The position numbers and the translations under genes are program-made. A stretch of 12,839 nucleotides of DNA from Candidatus Limnocylindria bacterium (GTDB lineage Bacteria > Chloroflexota > Limnocylindria > QHBO01), in contig JASLBU010000024.1 of the NCBI GenBank assembly GCA_030146365.1, positions 1 through 12,839 of the forward strand, given 5' to 3'. Positions 1 through 5,868 of the stretch are shown in pieces (position 1 is the stretch's first letter; the number at the start of each line of letters is the position of its first letter). The notes under the pieces were generated by a model. It was not told where the DNA came from. It ran no database searches and saw only the letters and a list, made by a program, of their open reading frames with translations.

Positions 1-2333
1 TCCGCCACCGGCCACGACTGGCGATGCACGCTGTACGGGTGGCCCCGGCGTTCCCACAGCTCCTCGGCCAGGTGCGGCGCCACCGGCGCCATGAGCAGGA
101 TCAGCGTGTCGACCGCCTCTGCGTACGCCTCGCCGCCGGCCATGCCGGCCTCCCGCGCCCGCACGATCGCATTCGTCAGCTCCATGAGCTTGCTGATGGC
201 GGTGTTGAAGTGAAGCGCCTCGTAGTCCACCGCGACGGCGTCGATGGTCGAGTGCGTCGCGCGTCGGAGGGCGCGCCTCAGCTCCTCGGTCGGCCCCAGC
301 ACGTCGGTGGCCGTGGCGCCGATGCCATCCGCGGGCGCGGCCGCACGGGCGTCGGCACGCTCGATGTCCCGCGGTGTCGGCACGGCCGCGCCCCACACCC
401 TGCCGAGCCAGCGGTGGATGCCGTCGATGCCGGTCGGGTTCCAGGGCCCACCCTGGTCCCACGGGCCGATGAACATCAGGAACGCTCGCACGGTATCCGA
501 GCCGTACCGGTTCGACAGCTCGTCCGGGTTCTGGACGTTGCCGCGTGACTTGCTCATGCGGTTGCGATCGGCCCCGAGAATCTGCCCCTGGTTCCGTAGC
601 CTGCGAGTCGGCTCGTCGAACGACAGCAGCCCCAGGTCGCGCAGTGCCTTGGTGAAGAACCGGAAGTACAGCAGGTGCATGACGGCGTGCTCCGAGCCGC
701 CGGTGTACATGTCGATCGGCATCCACGCGTCGACCTTCTCGCGGTCGAACGGTGCGTCGTCGGAGTGCGGCGAGCAGAAGCGCAGAAAGTACCAGCTGGA
801 GTCGACGAACGTGTCCATCGTGTCGGTCTCGCGACGTGCCGGCCCGCCACATACCGGGCACTGCGTGGCCAGGAACTCGGCGTGGTCCTGCAGTGGGCTG
901 ACCCCGGTCGGCGCGAAGTCGACGTCTCTCGGCAGCACGACCGGCAGCTGGTCCTCCGGGACGGGCTGCGCGCCATGCTGGTCGCAGTAGACGATCGGGA
1001 TCGGCGTGCCCCAGTAGCGCTGGCGACCAGCCACCCAGTCACGCTGCCGGTAGGTGACCGCATGCGAGCCCAGGCTCCGTCCCTCGAGGGCGTGGGTGAT
1101 TGCCCCGATTGCCTCGGCCGCCGGCATCCCGGTGAACTCCGCTGACTCCGCGAGGACCTCGTCGGCGGAGTGCTCCACCACCGCGCGGTCCTGGGGGAGC
1201 TCGCCCGACGCGGGCACGACGACGTACCGAATCGGCAGGTCGAACTTGCTCGCGAACTCGTAGTCACGCTCATCGTGGGCCGGCACGGCCATGATCGCGC
1301 CGGTCCCGTATCCGGGCAGCACGTAGTCGGCGATCCAGATCGGGATGCGCTCGTTGGTCATCGGGTTGATGGCGTGCGCGCCGATGAACACGCCGGTCTT
1401 CTCACGTTCCGTGCTCATCCGCTCGATCTCGGTCTCACGCCGTGCGCGTGCGGCGTATGCCTCCACCTCGGCTCGTTGCGCGTCGGACGTCAGCACGCTG
1501 ACCAGCGGATGCTCCGGGGCGAGCACCATGAACGTCGCCCCGAAGACCGTGTCAGGGCGGGTCGTGAAGACGCGGATCGCCTCGACGTCCTCCGGCTCGG
1601 TCGGGAAGTCGATCTCCGCACCCTCGGACCGGCCGATCCAGTTCGTCTGCATCGCCTTGATGGGCTCGGGGTAATCGAGGCCGTCGAAGCGGAGCAGCTC
1701 GTCGCTGTAGTTCGTGATGCGGAAGTACCACTGCTCCAGGTCTCGCTTCTCGACCGGCGTCCCGCAGCGCCAGCAGCGCCGATCGGTCCCTTCGACCTGC
1801 TCTCGGGCCAGCACCACCTTGTCCTTCGGACACCAGTCGACCGCGCCCATCGCCTTATAGGCCAGGCCGGCCTCGTAGAGCTTCAGGAACAGCCACTGCT
1901 GCCAGCGGTAGTACTCCGGCTCACAGGTGACGACCTCGCGAGCCCAGTCGAAGCTGGCGCCCATCAGCCGCATCTGGCGCCGCATCGTCTCGATGTTCGA
2001 GAAGGTCCACGTCGCCGGGTGGATGCCGCGGTCGATCGCCGCGTTCTCTGCCGGCAGGCCGAAGCCGTCGAACCCCATGGGGAACATGACGTTGAAGCCC
2101 TGCATCCGATGCATGCGCGCCACGATGTCCGGCCCCGTCATCGCGTACCAGTGGCCGATATGGAGGTCGCCAGACGGGTACGGGTACATCGTCAGGTCGT
2201 ACTTCTTCGGCCGCGGGTCGTCGTCGCGGGCCGCGTAGAGCTGATCGGCCTCCCAGCGGTCGCGCCACTTCTGCTCGTAGGTGCTCGGATCGAAGCGGCC
2301 GGCGCGAGGGCCGGCGCGCGTCTCGCTCCTCAT
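1..2333 (-). CDS. leuS: Leucyl-tRNA synthetase (partial, C-terminus beyond the window)
   Basis: Class I aminoacyl-tRNA synthetase that charges tRNA-Leu with leucine in the cytoplasm. The frame is open from the ATG at 2333 to the left edge and gives 777 codons; bacterial LeuS is usually 800-870 residues, so only the end of the protein is missing. Visible landmarks: the LeuS N-terminal motif MYPYPSGDLHIGH (HIGH at residues 58-61), a zinc-type CWRCG segment, the CP1 editing-domain threonine-rich motif TTRPDTVFGATF, the stretch DTFVDSSWYF, and the KMSKS-type signature RMSKS at 592-596, where the first Lys is replaced by Arg. The start ATG overlaps the stop of the upstream GNAT gene (ATGA), so the two are translationally coupled and share the Leu T-box leader at 2913-3200. 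Leucine starvation should therefore raise expression. The identification is secure. Confidence 0.97.
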   Translation of the reverse strand, partial: MRSETRAGPRAGRFDPSTYEQKWRDRWEADQLYAARDDDPRPKKYDLTMYPYPSGDLHIGHWYAMTGPDIVARMHRMQGFNVMFPMGFDGFGLPAENAAIDRGIHPATWTFSNIETMRRQMRLMGASFDWAREVVTCEPEYYRWQQWLFLKLYEAGLAYKAMGAVDWCPKDKVVLAREQVEGTDRRCWRCGTPVEKRDLEQWYFRITNYSDELLRFDGLDYPEPIKAMQTNWIGRSEGAEIDFPTEPEDVEAIRVFTTRPDTVFGATFMVLAPEHPLVSVLTSDAQRAEVEAYAARARRETEIERMSTEREKTGVFIGAHAINPMTNERIPIWIADYVLPGYGTGAIMAVPAHDERDYEFASKFDLPIRYVVVPASGELPQDRAVVEHSADEVLAESAEFTGMPAAEAIGAITHALEGRSLGSHAVTYRQRDWVAGRQRYWGTPIPIVYCDQHGAQPVPEDQLPVVLPRDVDFAPTGVSPLQDHAEFLATQCPVCGGPARRETDTMDTFVDSSWYFLRFCSPHSDDAPFDREKVDAWMPIDMYTGGSEHAVMHLLYFRFFTKALRDLGLLSFDEPTRRLRNQGQILGADRNRMSKSRGNVQNPDELSNRYGSDTVRAFLMFIGPWDQGGPWNPTGIDGIHRWLGRVWGAAVPTPRDIERADARAAAPADGIGATATDVLGPTEELRRALRRATHSTIDAVAVDYEALHFNTAISKLMELTNAIVRAREAGMAGGEAYAEAVDTLILLMAPVAPHLAEELWERRGHPYSVHRQSWPVA

Positions 2334-2887
2334 CGCTCCTCCTCGCCCGGGAACCAGGCCATCAAGACCTCGTCGCGAAAGCGGTCCCCGGATCGATACT
2401 GCATGCGGCGAAGGCCCTCGGGGACGAAGCCGCGCTTCTCGTACACCGCGATGGCGCGCTCGTTCTCGGGGAACACGCCGAGGGAGAGCTTGCGAAGCCC
2501 TCGATCGGCCGTCCATGCCTGCGCCGCGCCGACCAGATCACTGCCGATGCCCACGTCGCGCCACCCCTGCGCGATGCAGATGCTCAGGGTGCCGATGTGC
2601 TCGGTCGCGACGCCGCGGTCGACGCTGACGAGCACGTTGCCGACGACATCGCCGTCGGCCTCCGCCACCAGGACGAGGTGCTCGTCCGCCCGGATCAGCT
2701 CGCTGATCCAGAACGCCTCCGACGGCTCGCTGACCGAGCCGGGCGTGGCGATCAGCCATTGGCCCTCGGTGCGGACGTCGGCGAACAGCCGGGCCAGGGC
2801 GCGTCCGTCCGTGGGGCGTCCGGGCCGCAGCGTCCATCGCCTCCGGTCGCGCGTGACCTTCGACTCGCCACTGCCTGTGAGGATCAT
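2330..2887 (-). CDS. GNAT-family N-acetyltransferase
   Basis: A 185-residue single-domain Gcn5-related acetyltransferase that should transfer acetyl from acetyl-CoA to an amine; the substrate is unknown. The acetyl-CoA-binding motif A is QGWRDVGIGSDLV (residues 107-119, fitting the Q/R-x-x-G-x-G/A pattern). NERAIAVYEKRGF (142-154) is the usual motif B. The ATG at 2887 is chosen because a GGAG ribosome-binding site lies 9 nt upstream and just past the T-box terminator. The reading frame stays open further upstream, but only through the T-box and tRNA, so that extension is not coding. The stop overlaps the leuS start by 4 nt. As first gene of the leucine-responsive operon it may act on an amino acid, a peptide, a tRNA-related target or a protein; the sequence does not decide between these. 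Confidence 0.9.
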   Translation of the reverse strand: MILTGSGESKVTRDRRRWTLRPGRPTDGRALARLFADVRTEGQWLIATPGSVSEPSEAFWISELIRADEHLVLVAEADGDVVGNVLVSVDRGVATEHIGTLSICIAQGWRDVGIGSDLVGAAQAWTADRGLRKLSLGVFPENERAIAVYEKRGFVPEGLRRMQYRSGDRFRDEVLMAWFPGEEER

Positions 2888-2912
2888 CGGTGTCCGCTCC
2901 AAGCACACAACA

Positions 2913-2943
2913 CGCCCCTCCGTCTGCTCTGGACGAAGGGGCG
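2913..2943 (-). terminator. T-box regulated intrinsic terminator
   Basis: CGCCCCTTCGTC (2943-2932) pairs over 12 bp, with one G-U, with GACGGAGGGGCG (2924-2913) around a 7-nt loop. A moderately T-rich tract follows (7 T in the next 12 nt). Its 5' arm reuses the antiterminator bases 2943-2932, so the two folds exclude each other. It ends 25 nt before the GNAT start codon. Confidence 0.85.
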
Positions 2944-2975
2944 CTTCGCGGTACCACCTGAGCTTGGCCGATGAA

Positions 2976-3051
2976 TGGTGGAGCTGGGGGGACTCGAACC
3001 CCCGACCCCCTGCATGCCATGCAGGTGCTCTCCCAGCTGAGCTACAACCCC
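2976..3051 (-). tRNA. tRNA-Ala (anticodon GGC) nested in the T-box leader
   Basis: A complete 76-nt cloverleaf with encoded CCA (2978-2976). The acceptor stem GGGGTTG pairs with CAGCTCC and contains the G3-U70 wobble that is the alanine identity element; the discriminator is A73. The D arm GCTC/GAGC, anticodon stem CCTGC/GCAGG with loop ATGGCAT (anticodon GGC at 3018-3016, reads GCC), and T arm GGGGG-TTCGAGT-CCCCC are all intact. No separate promoter is evident between it and T-box Stem I, and the T-box antiterminator begins 12 nt after its CCA end, so it is probably cotranscribed with the leader. TGG-A-CCGAT (3063-3055, A bulged) can pair with ATCGGCCA (2972-2965) to close a helix around the tRNA. 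Confidence 0.97.
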
Positions 3052-3220
3052 ACGATCGGTCCACTCGATGGCGTCGGTATCGGGCGCCACGCCGGCCGGG
3101 TTTTGCCCGGCTGCTCGACGGGTGAGTTCCTCGCGCCTCGGTCACCGGCTCTCACCATCCCGGCTCGCTCGTCAACGAGGGCAGCGCGTACTGGTCCCGC
3201 GTCATCGCGTCGGGCGCGAG

Positions 3221-3248
3221 GATATCACAGGGCCTCGGAGCGCCTCAA
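3221..3248 (-). promoter_or_regulatory. Candidate promoter for the T-box/tRNA/GNAT/leuS unit
   Basis: A TTGAGG -35-like hexamer (3248-3243) is separated by 16 nt from a weak GATATC -10-like hexamer (3226-3221). It sits about 20 nt upstream of the base of T-box Stem I, where the leader transcript should begin. The -10 match is poor, so this is a positional inference. Confidence 0.35.
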
Positions 3249-3313
3249 TCGCGCACGCTCGGCGCGCCACGTGCAGCGGGACCGGCACCACACACACGAG
3301 GAGCTGTCATCTC

Positions 3314-3592
3314 ATGGACGAGCGACCAGGGGGCGAAGAGGATCGGGATACCGCGGTTGGAGAGTCCGGAATGCGCGAGGGCCTCGACCGGGAGTACGCG
3401 TCGATGGGGACGGGGGAGGCCGGTGCCGGCGTCGGCGGCGGCGGAGCGAGCTCGAGCGACGTGGAATGGGACGCCAGGGATGACGCCGGCGACGACACGA
3501 GCGACGACACGAGCGACGACACCAGCGACGATGAATCGCCTGCTGGTGGAACGGGGATCAACGAGCAGGACACCGTCGCACCGCAGACCTGA
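3314..3592 (+). CDS. Small acidic repeat-containing protein of unknown function
   Basis: A 92-residue protein that I do not recognise. The ATG at 3314 is chosen because a GAGGAG ribosome-binding site (3298-3303) precedes it by 10 nt. The sequence is hydrophilic, with many Asp, Glu and Gly residues and no membrane segment or signal peptide. It has a Gly/Ser-rich middle (residues about 35-52) and then an aspartate-rich repeat, GDDTSDDTSDDTSDDE, made by a 12-nt tandem repeat. It looks intrinsically disordered; such stretches sometimes bind cations or basic proteins, but no function is claimed. It points away from the T-box operon and converges on the SRPBCC gene. Confidence 0.65.
   Translation: MDERPGGEEDRDTAVGESGMREGLDREYASMGTGEAGAGVGGGGASSSDVEWDARDDAGDDTSDDTSDDTSDDESPAGGTGINEQDTVAPQT
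3491..3532 (+). repeat. 12-nt tandem repeat (GACGACACGAGC), 3.5 copies
   Basis: Copies at 3491-3502, 3503-3514 and 3515-3526 (the last with one change), then a half copy. The unit is a multiple of three and encodes DDTS, so copy-number changes would keep the frame of the small acidic protein. Confidence 0.9.
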
Positions 3593-3593
3593 G

Positions 3594-3608
3594 GACGCGC
3601 GGCGCGTC
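3594..3608. terminator. Short palindrome between convergent genes, possible terminator
   Basis: GACGCG, loop CGG, CGCGTC, directly after the stop of the acidic protein gene and 20 nt before the end of the convergent SRPBCC gene. There is no T run on either side, so termination is a weak inference. Confidence 0.3.
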
Positions 3609-3627
3609 AGAACGCCGTGCGGGGCGC

Positions 3628-4068
3628 TCAGGCCCGGCTGAACCTCGCCCGAATGCGCTCCAGGCTCGCGTCGATGTCGCTGCGTGCCGCGGACGCGATC
3701 ATGGGCTCCATGAACGAGGTCAGGCCCGAAGCGCGAATCTCCATCGCGAAGGCGAGATCCGTTGCCCCGCCGCCATCGGCGGGCGCCAGGTCCAGGACGG
3801 CCTGCGCCTTCACGCCGCTCACCACGCTGCCGATGCCGAGACGCCTTGGCGGCTCGAACTCGTTCACGGTGAGCGGAACCTCGAGGCGCTGCCCCATGAG
3901 GTCGCGGCTGACGGTGGCCGTCGTGCCCACGCCCATCGGGCCGTCCGACGTGCGTTGCGCGCGGGTCACACCGGTCTGCCAGTCGGCCACGTTGTCGAGG
4001 TCCGCCAGGTAGGCGAACAGCTCGTCCGGCGAGGCCGGGATCCGAACGCTGCGTTCGACGCGCTGCAT
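3628..4068 (-). CDS. SRPBCC (START-like / polyketide cyclase-type) family protein
   Basis: A 146-residue soluble protein with the SRPBCC layout: an N-terminal strand VERSVRIPASPDELFAYLADLDNVADW, a central beta-sheet region (VGTTATVSRDLMGQRLEVPLTVNEFEPPRRLGI), a Gly-rich turn with a later strand (LDLAPADGGGATDLAFAMEIRA), and a long C-terminal helix (residues about 118-144). This fold makes a deep hydrophobic pocket and serves in ligand binding, lipid transfer or cyclase chemistry; no catalytic residue identifies a reaction. The ATG at 4068 lies 3 nt after the terC-family stop, with a GAGG ribosome-binding site inside the end of that gene, so the two form one operon. The specific function is unknown. 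Confidence 0.85.
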   Translation of the reverse strand: MQRVERSVRIPASPDELFAYLADLDNVADWQTGVTRAQRTSDGPMGVGTTATVSRDLMGQRLEVPLTVNEFEPPRRLGIGSVVSGVKAQAVLDLAPADGGGATDLAFAMEIRASGLTSFMEPMIASAARSDIDASLERIRARFSRA

Positions 4069-4071
4069 CGG

Positions 4072-4899
4072 CTAGTCCTCGCTCGGCGTCGGCTTGGGGC
4101 CGGCACCGAGGGGTGGCGTCGGACCGGCCGCGGCGGAGTCGGTGACGTGATAGGCATCCCGTAGATGCACCGGGTCACTCTTCGTCTTGCCGCCGCGCAG
4201 CCGCAGGTTGAGGACCTCCACGAACACGCTGAAGCCCATCGCGAAGTAGATGTAGCCCTTCGGGATCTCGAAGTGCAGGCCTTCCGCGACGAGCGACATG
4301 CCGATGAGCAGCAGGAAGCTCAGCGCCAGCATCTTGACGGTGGGATGCCGGTTCACGAAGTCACTGATCGTTCCGGCGGAGACGAGCATCACGCCGATGG
4401 CGATCACGACCGCGGTGACCATGACCCACAGCTCCTCGGCCATCCCCACTGCGGTGATCACCGAGTCGAGGCTGAAGACAATGTCCAGCAGCAGGATCTG
4501 GGCGATGGTGGCCGCGAATGACGCCGTACCGGCCGAGATGGCACCGGGCGCGTGCTCCTCGCCCTCGAGCTTCTCGTGAATCTCAAGGGTGGCCTTCACG
4601 AGCAGGAACAGCCCGCCGCCGATGAGGATCAGGTCGCGACCGGAGATGTCGCGGCCGAAGACGGTGAAGAGGGTGCCCGTGAGCCCGATCACCCACGTGA
4701 TGCTGAACAGCAGGGCCACGCGCATGAACATGGCGAGCGACAGCCCCACGATCCGCGCTCGGTTCTGCTGCTCCAGCGGCAGCTTCCCGGCGAGGATGCT
4801 GATGAAGATGATGTTGTCGATGCCGAGGACGATCTCGAGGACCGTCAGCGTCAGCAGCGCCACCACCCAGGTGCCCGGGTCTCCCAGGAATTCGAACAT
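4072..4899 (-). CDS. TerC-family integral membrane protein
   Basis: A 275-residue polytopic membrane protein of the TerC family (about seven predicted helices). Both family signatures are present: LEIVLGIDNIIFISILAGKLP (residues 21-41, with E22 and the GIDN acids at 26-29) and LLLDIVFSLDSVITAVGMA (137-155, with D139 and D145). The paired acidic residues in membrane helices fit metal-ion transport; relatives have been linked to manganese export and to loading of exported metalloproteins, and historically to tellurite resistance. A soluble Pro-rich tail of about 35 residues ends the protein. A GGGAG lies 11 nt upstream of the ATG at 4899. It is followed after 3 nt by the SRPBCC gene. I looked for a yybP-ykoY manganese riboswitch upstream and found no convincing one. 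Confidence 0.93.
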   Translation of the reverse strand: MFEFLGDPGTWVVALLTLTVLEIVLGIDNIIFISILAGKLPLEQQNRARIVGLSLAMFMRVALLFSITWVIGLTGTLFTVFGRDISGRDLILIGGGLFLLVKATLEIHEKLEGEEHAPGAISAGTASFAATIAQILLLDIVFSLDSVITAVGMAEELWVMVTAVVIAIGVMLVSAGTISDFVNRHPTVKMLALSFLLLIGMSLVAEGLHFEIPKGYIYFAMGFSVFVEVLNLRLRGGKTKSDPVHLRDAYHVTDSAAAGPTPPLGAGPKPTPSED

Positions 4900-4964
4900 C
4901 TCGGCTACGGCTCCCTACGGCGACGACCGGCGCGTCGCGTCCATTCGGTCAAATGTAGCGCCGC

Positions 4965-5000
4965 GATCCGCGTCGCTCGCGGATCCGGCGCCTCCGCCGG
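4965..5000 (-). terminator. Two adjacent hairpins downstream of the aap operon
   Basis: On the minus strand CCGGCG-GAGG-CGCCGG (5000-4985) is followed at once by GATCCGCG-AGCGA-CGCGGATC (4985-4965), sharing one base. They lie in the 161-nt gap between the aapP stop and the TerC start, where termination is expected. No T tract follows, so they may instead be mRNA 3'-end stabilisers or part of the TerC leader. Confidence 0.4.
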
Positions 5001-5060
5001 AGCACGGGCATCGCAGGATCGCTGCCCGCCGCGGCGCCATCCGCCCGCACCACCTCGCGG

Positions 5061-5825
5061 TCAATGGAGGATCTGGGACAGGAATCGCTTCGTTCGTTCG
5101 TGCTCCGGTGCCTCGAAGATCTGCGCCGGCGGGCCTTGCTCGACGATCTGACCGTGGTCGAAGAAGACCATGCGGTCCGCGACGGCCCGGGCGAAGCCCA
5201 TCTCGTGGGTGACGCAGATCATCGTCATGCCCGCGTCGCGAGCCAGGGACTGCATCACGTCGAGCACCTCGCTGATCATCTCCGGATCCAGGGCGGAGGT
5301 GGGCTCGTCGAACAGCATGATCTTCGGGCTCATGGCCAGCGCCCTGGCGATCGCCACTCGCTGCTGCTGACCGCCGGACAGCTGGGCCGGGAACTTGTGC
5401 GCCTGCTCCGGGATCCCGACACGCTCCAGGAGCTTCATCCCCACCGCCTCCGCCTCGTTGCGGGCGTACCGGCGCACCTTCATCGGCGCGAGCGTGATGT
5501 TCTGCAGCGCGGTGAGGTGCGGGAACAGGTTGAACGACTGGAAGACCATGCCGATCTCACGGCGGATGGCGGCCACGTTGCGGACGTCGTTCGACAGCGT
5601 GATGCCGTCGACGATGATCTCGCCGCGCTGGTGCTCCTCGAGACGGTTGATGGTGCGGATGAACGTCGACTTTCCGGAGCCGGACGCACCGAAGATGACG
5701 ACGACCTCGCCGGCCCGAACCGTCAGGTCGATGCCTCGCAGCACGTGGAGCTGGTCGAACCACTTGTGCACGTCGCGGGCGACGATGATGTCGTCCGTTC
5801 CACGCTCGGTCGGCTGGTCGGTCAC
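5061..5825 (-). CDS. aapP: Polar amino acid ABC transporter, ATP-binding protein
   Basis: A 254-residue ABC ATPase of the GlnQ/AapP/PotA-like polar amino acid uptake group that powers the AapQM permease at the cytoplasmic face. All motifs are intact: Walker A GASGSGKST (residues 46-54), Q-loop Q96 in MVFQSF, signature LSGGQQQR (149-156), Walker B IMLFDEP (169-175) and H-loop H207. The start is GTG at 5825, with GGAG 8 nt upstream; the next ATG is far inside the domain. It is the last gene of the aapJQMP operon, 43 nt after aapM, and is followed by hairpins that may end the transcript. Assignment to polar amino acid uptake is firm; the exact substrate range is inferred from the receptor and permease relatives. 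Confidence 0.95.
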   Translation of the reverse strand: MTDQPTERGTDDIIVARDVHKWFDQLHVLRGIDLTVRAGEVVVIFGASGSGKSTFIRTINRLEEHQRGEIIVDGITLSNDVRNVAAIRREIGMVFQSFNLFPHLTALQNITLAPMKVRRYARNEAEAVGMKLLERVGIPEQAHKFPAQLSGGQQQRVAIARALAMSPKIMLFDEPTSALDPEMISEVLDVMQSLARDAGMTMICVTHEMGFARAVADRMVFFDHGQIVEQGPPAQIFEAPEHERTKRFLSQILH

Positions 5826-5868
5826 CCGGGCTGCTCCATCGGCTGAGAGTACATTGGCGTGGCGGTGC

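Larger units (their letters stand above)
2913..3200 (-). promoter_or_regulatory. Leucine-specific T-box riboswitch leader, interrupted by a tRNA-Ala gene
   Basis: T-box leaders read the charging state of a tRNA and decide between terminator and antiterminator. Stem I lies at 3200-3118. GCGGG (3200-3196) pairs with CCCGT (3122-3118). The specifier loop has AGTA (3192-3189) on its 5' side and GGAACTCACC on its 3' side, giving specifier CTC (3126-3124), leucine. Above it CGCG/CGCG and CCTCG/CGAGG pair, and the apex carries the conserved GATGGTGAGAG loop (3159-3149) closed by GCCGG/CCGGT. The T-box sequence AGGTGGTACCGCG is at 2959-2947. The antiterminator pairs GCTCAGG (2963-2957) with CCAGAGC (2932-2926), with one A-A mismatch, and GCGAAG (2949-2944) with CTTCGT (2938-2933) around the TGGTACC bulge; TGGT fits the ACCA end of tRNA-Leu. 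Linker hairpins are CCGGG/CCCGG (3110-3096) and TGGCG/CGCCA (3089-3069). The tRNA-Ala gene occupies 3051-2976, between sensor and switch. Confidence 0.9.

Noticed and set aside
3053..3066. A second T-box-like motif, GAGTGGACCG, just before the tRNA
   Set aside because: It resembles the T-box core but lacks a base of the TGGN-ACC bulge and has no antiterminator partner. It is better explained as the 5' arm of the helix closing around the tRNA.
1170..3125. Long plus-strand frame (651 codons) opposite leuS and the T-box
   Set aside because: It is the antisense of leuS, the GNAT gene and the tRNA. The protein is Arg/Ala/Pro-rich with no family resemblance, typical of a shadow frame in GC-rich DNA.
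2888..3145. Upstream extension of the GNAT frame to 3145
   Set aside because: It would translate through the tRNA-Ala gene and the T-box terminator. The ATG at 2887 has a good ribosome-binding site and lies just past the terminator.
4900..5060. Possible yybP-ykoY manganese riboswitch upstream of the TerC gene
   Set aside because: TerC genes are often controlled this way, but the conserved loop sequences could not be found. Only simple GC-rich hairpins are present.
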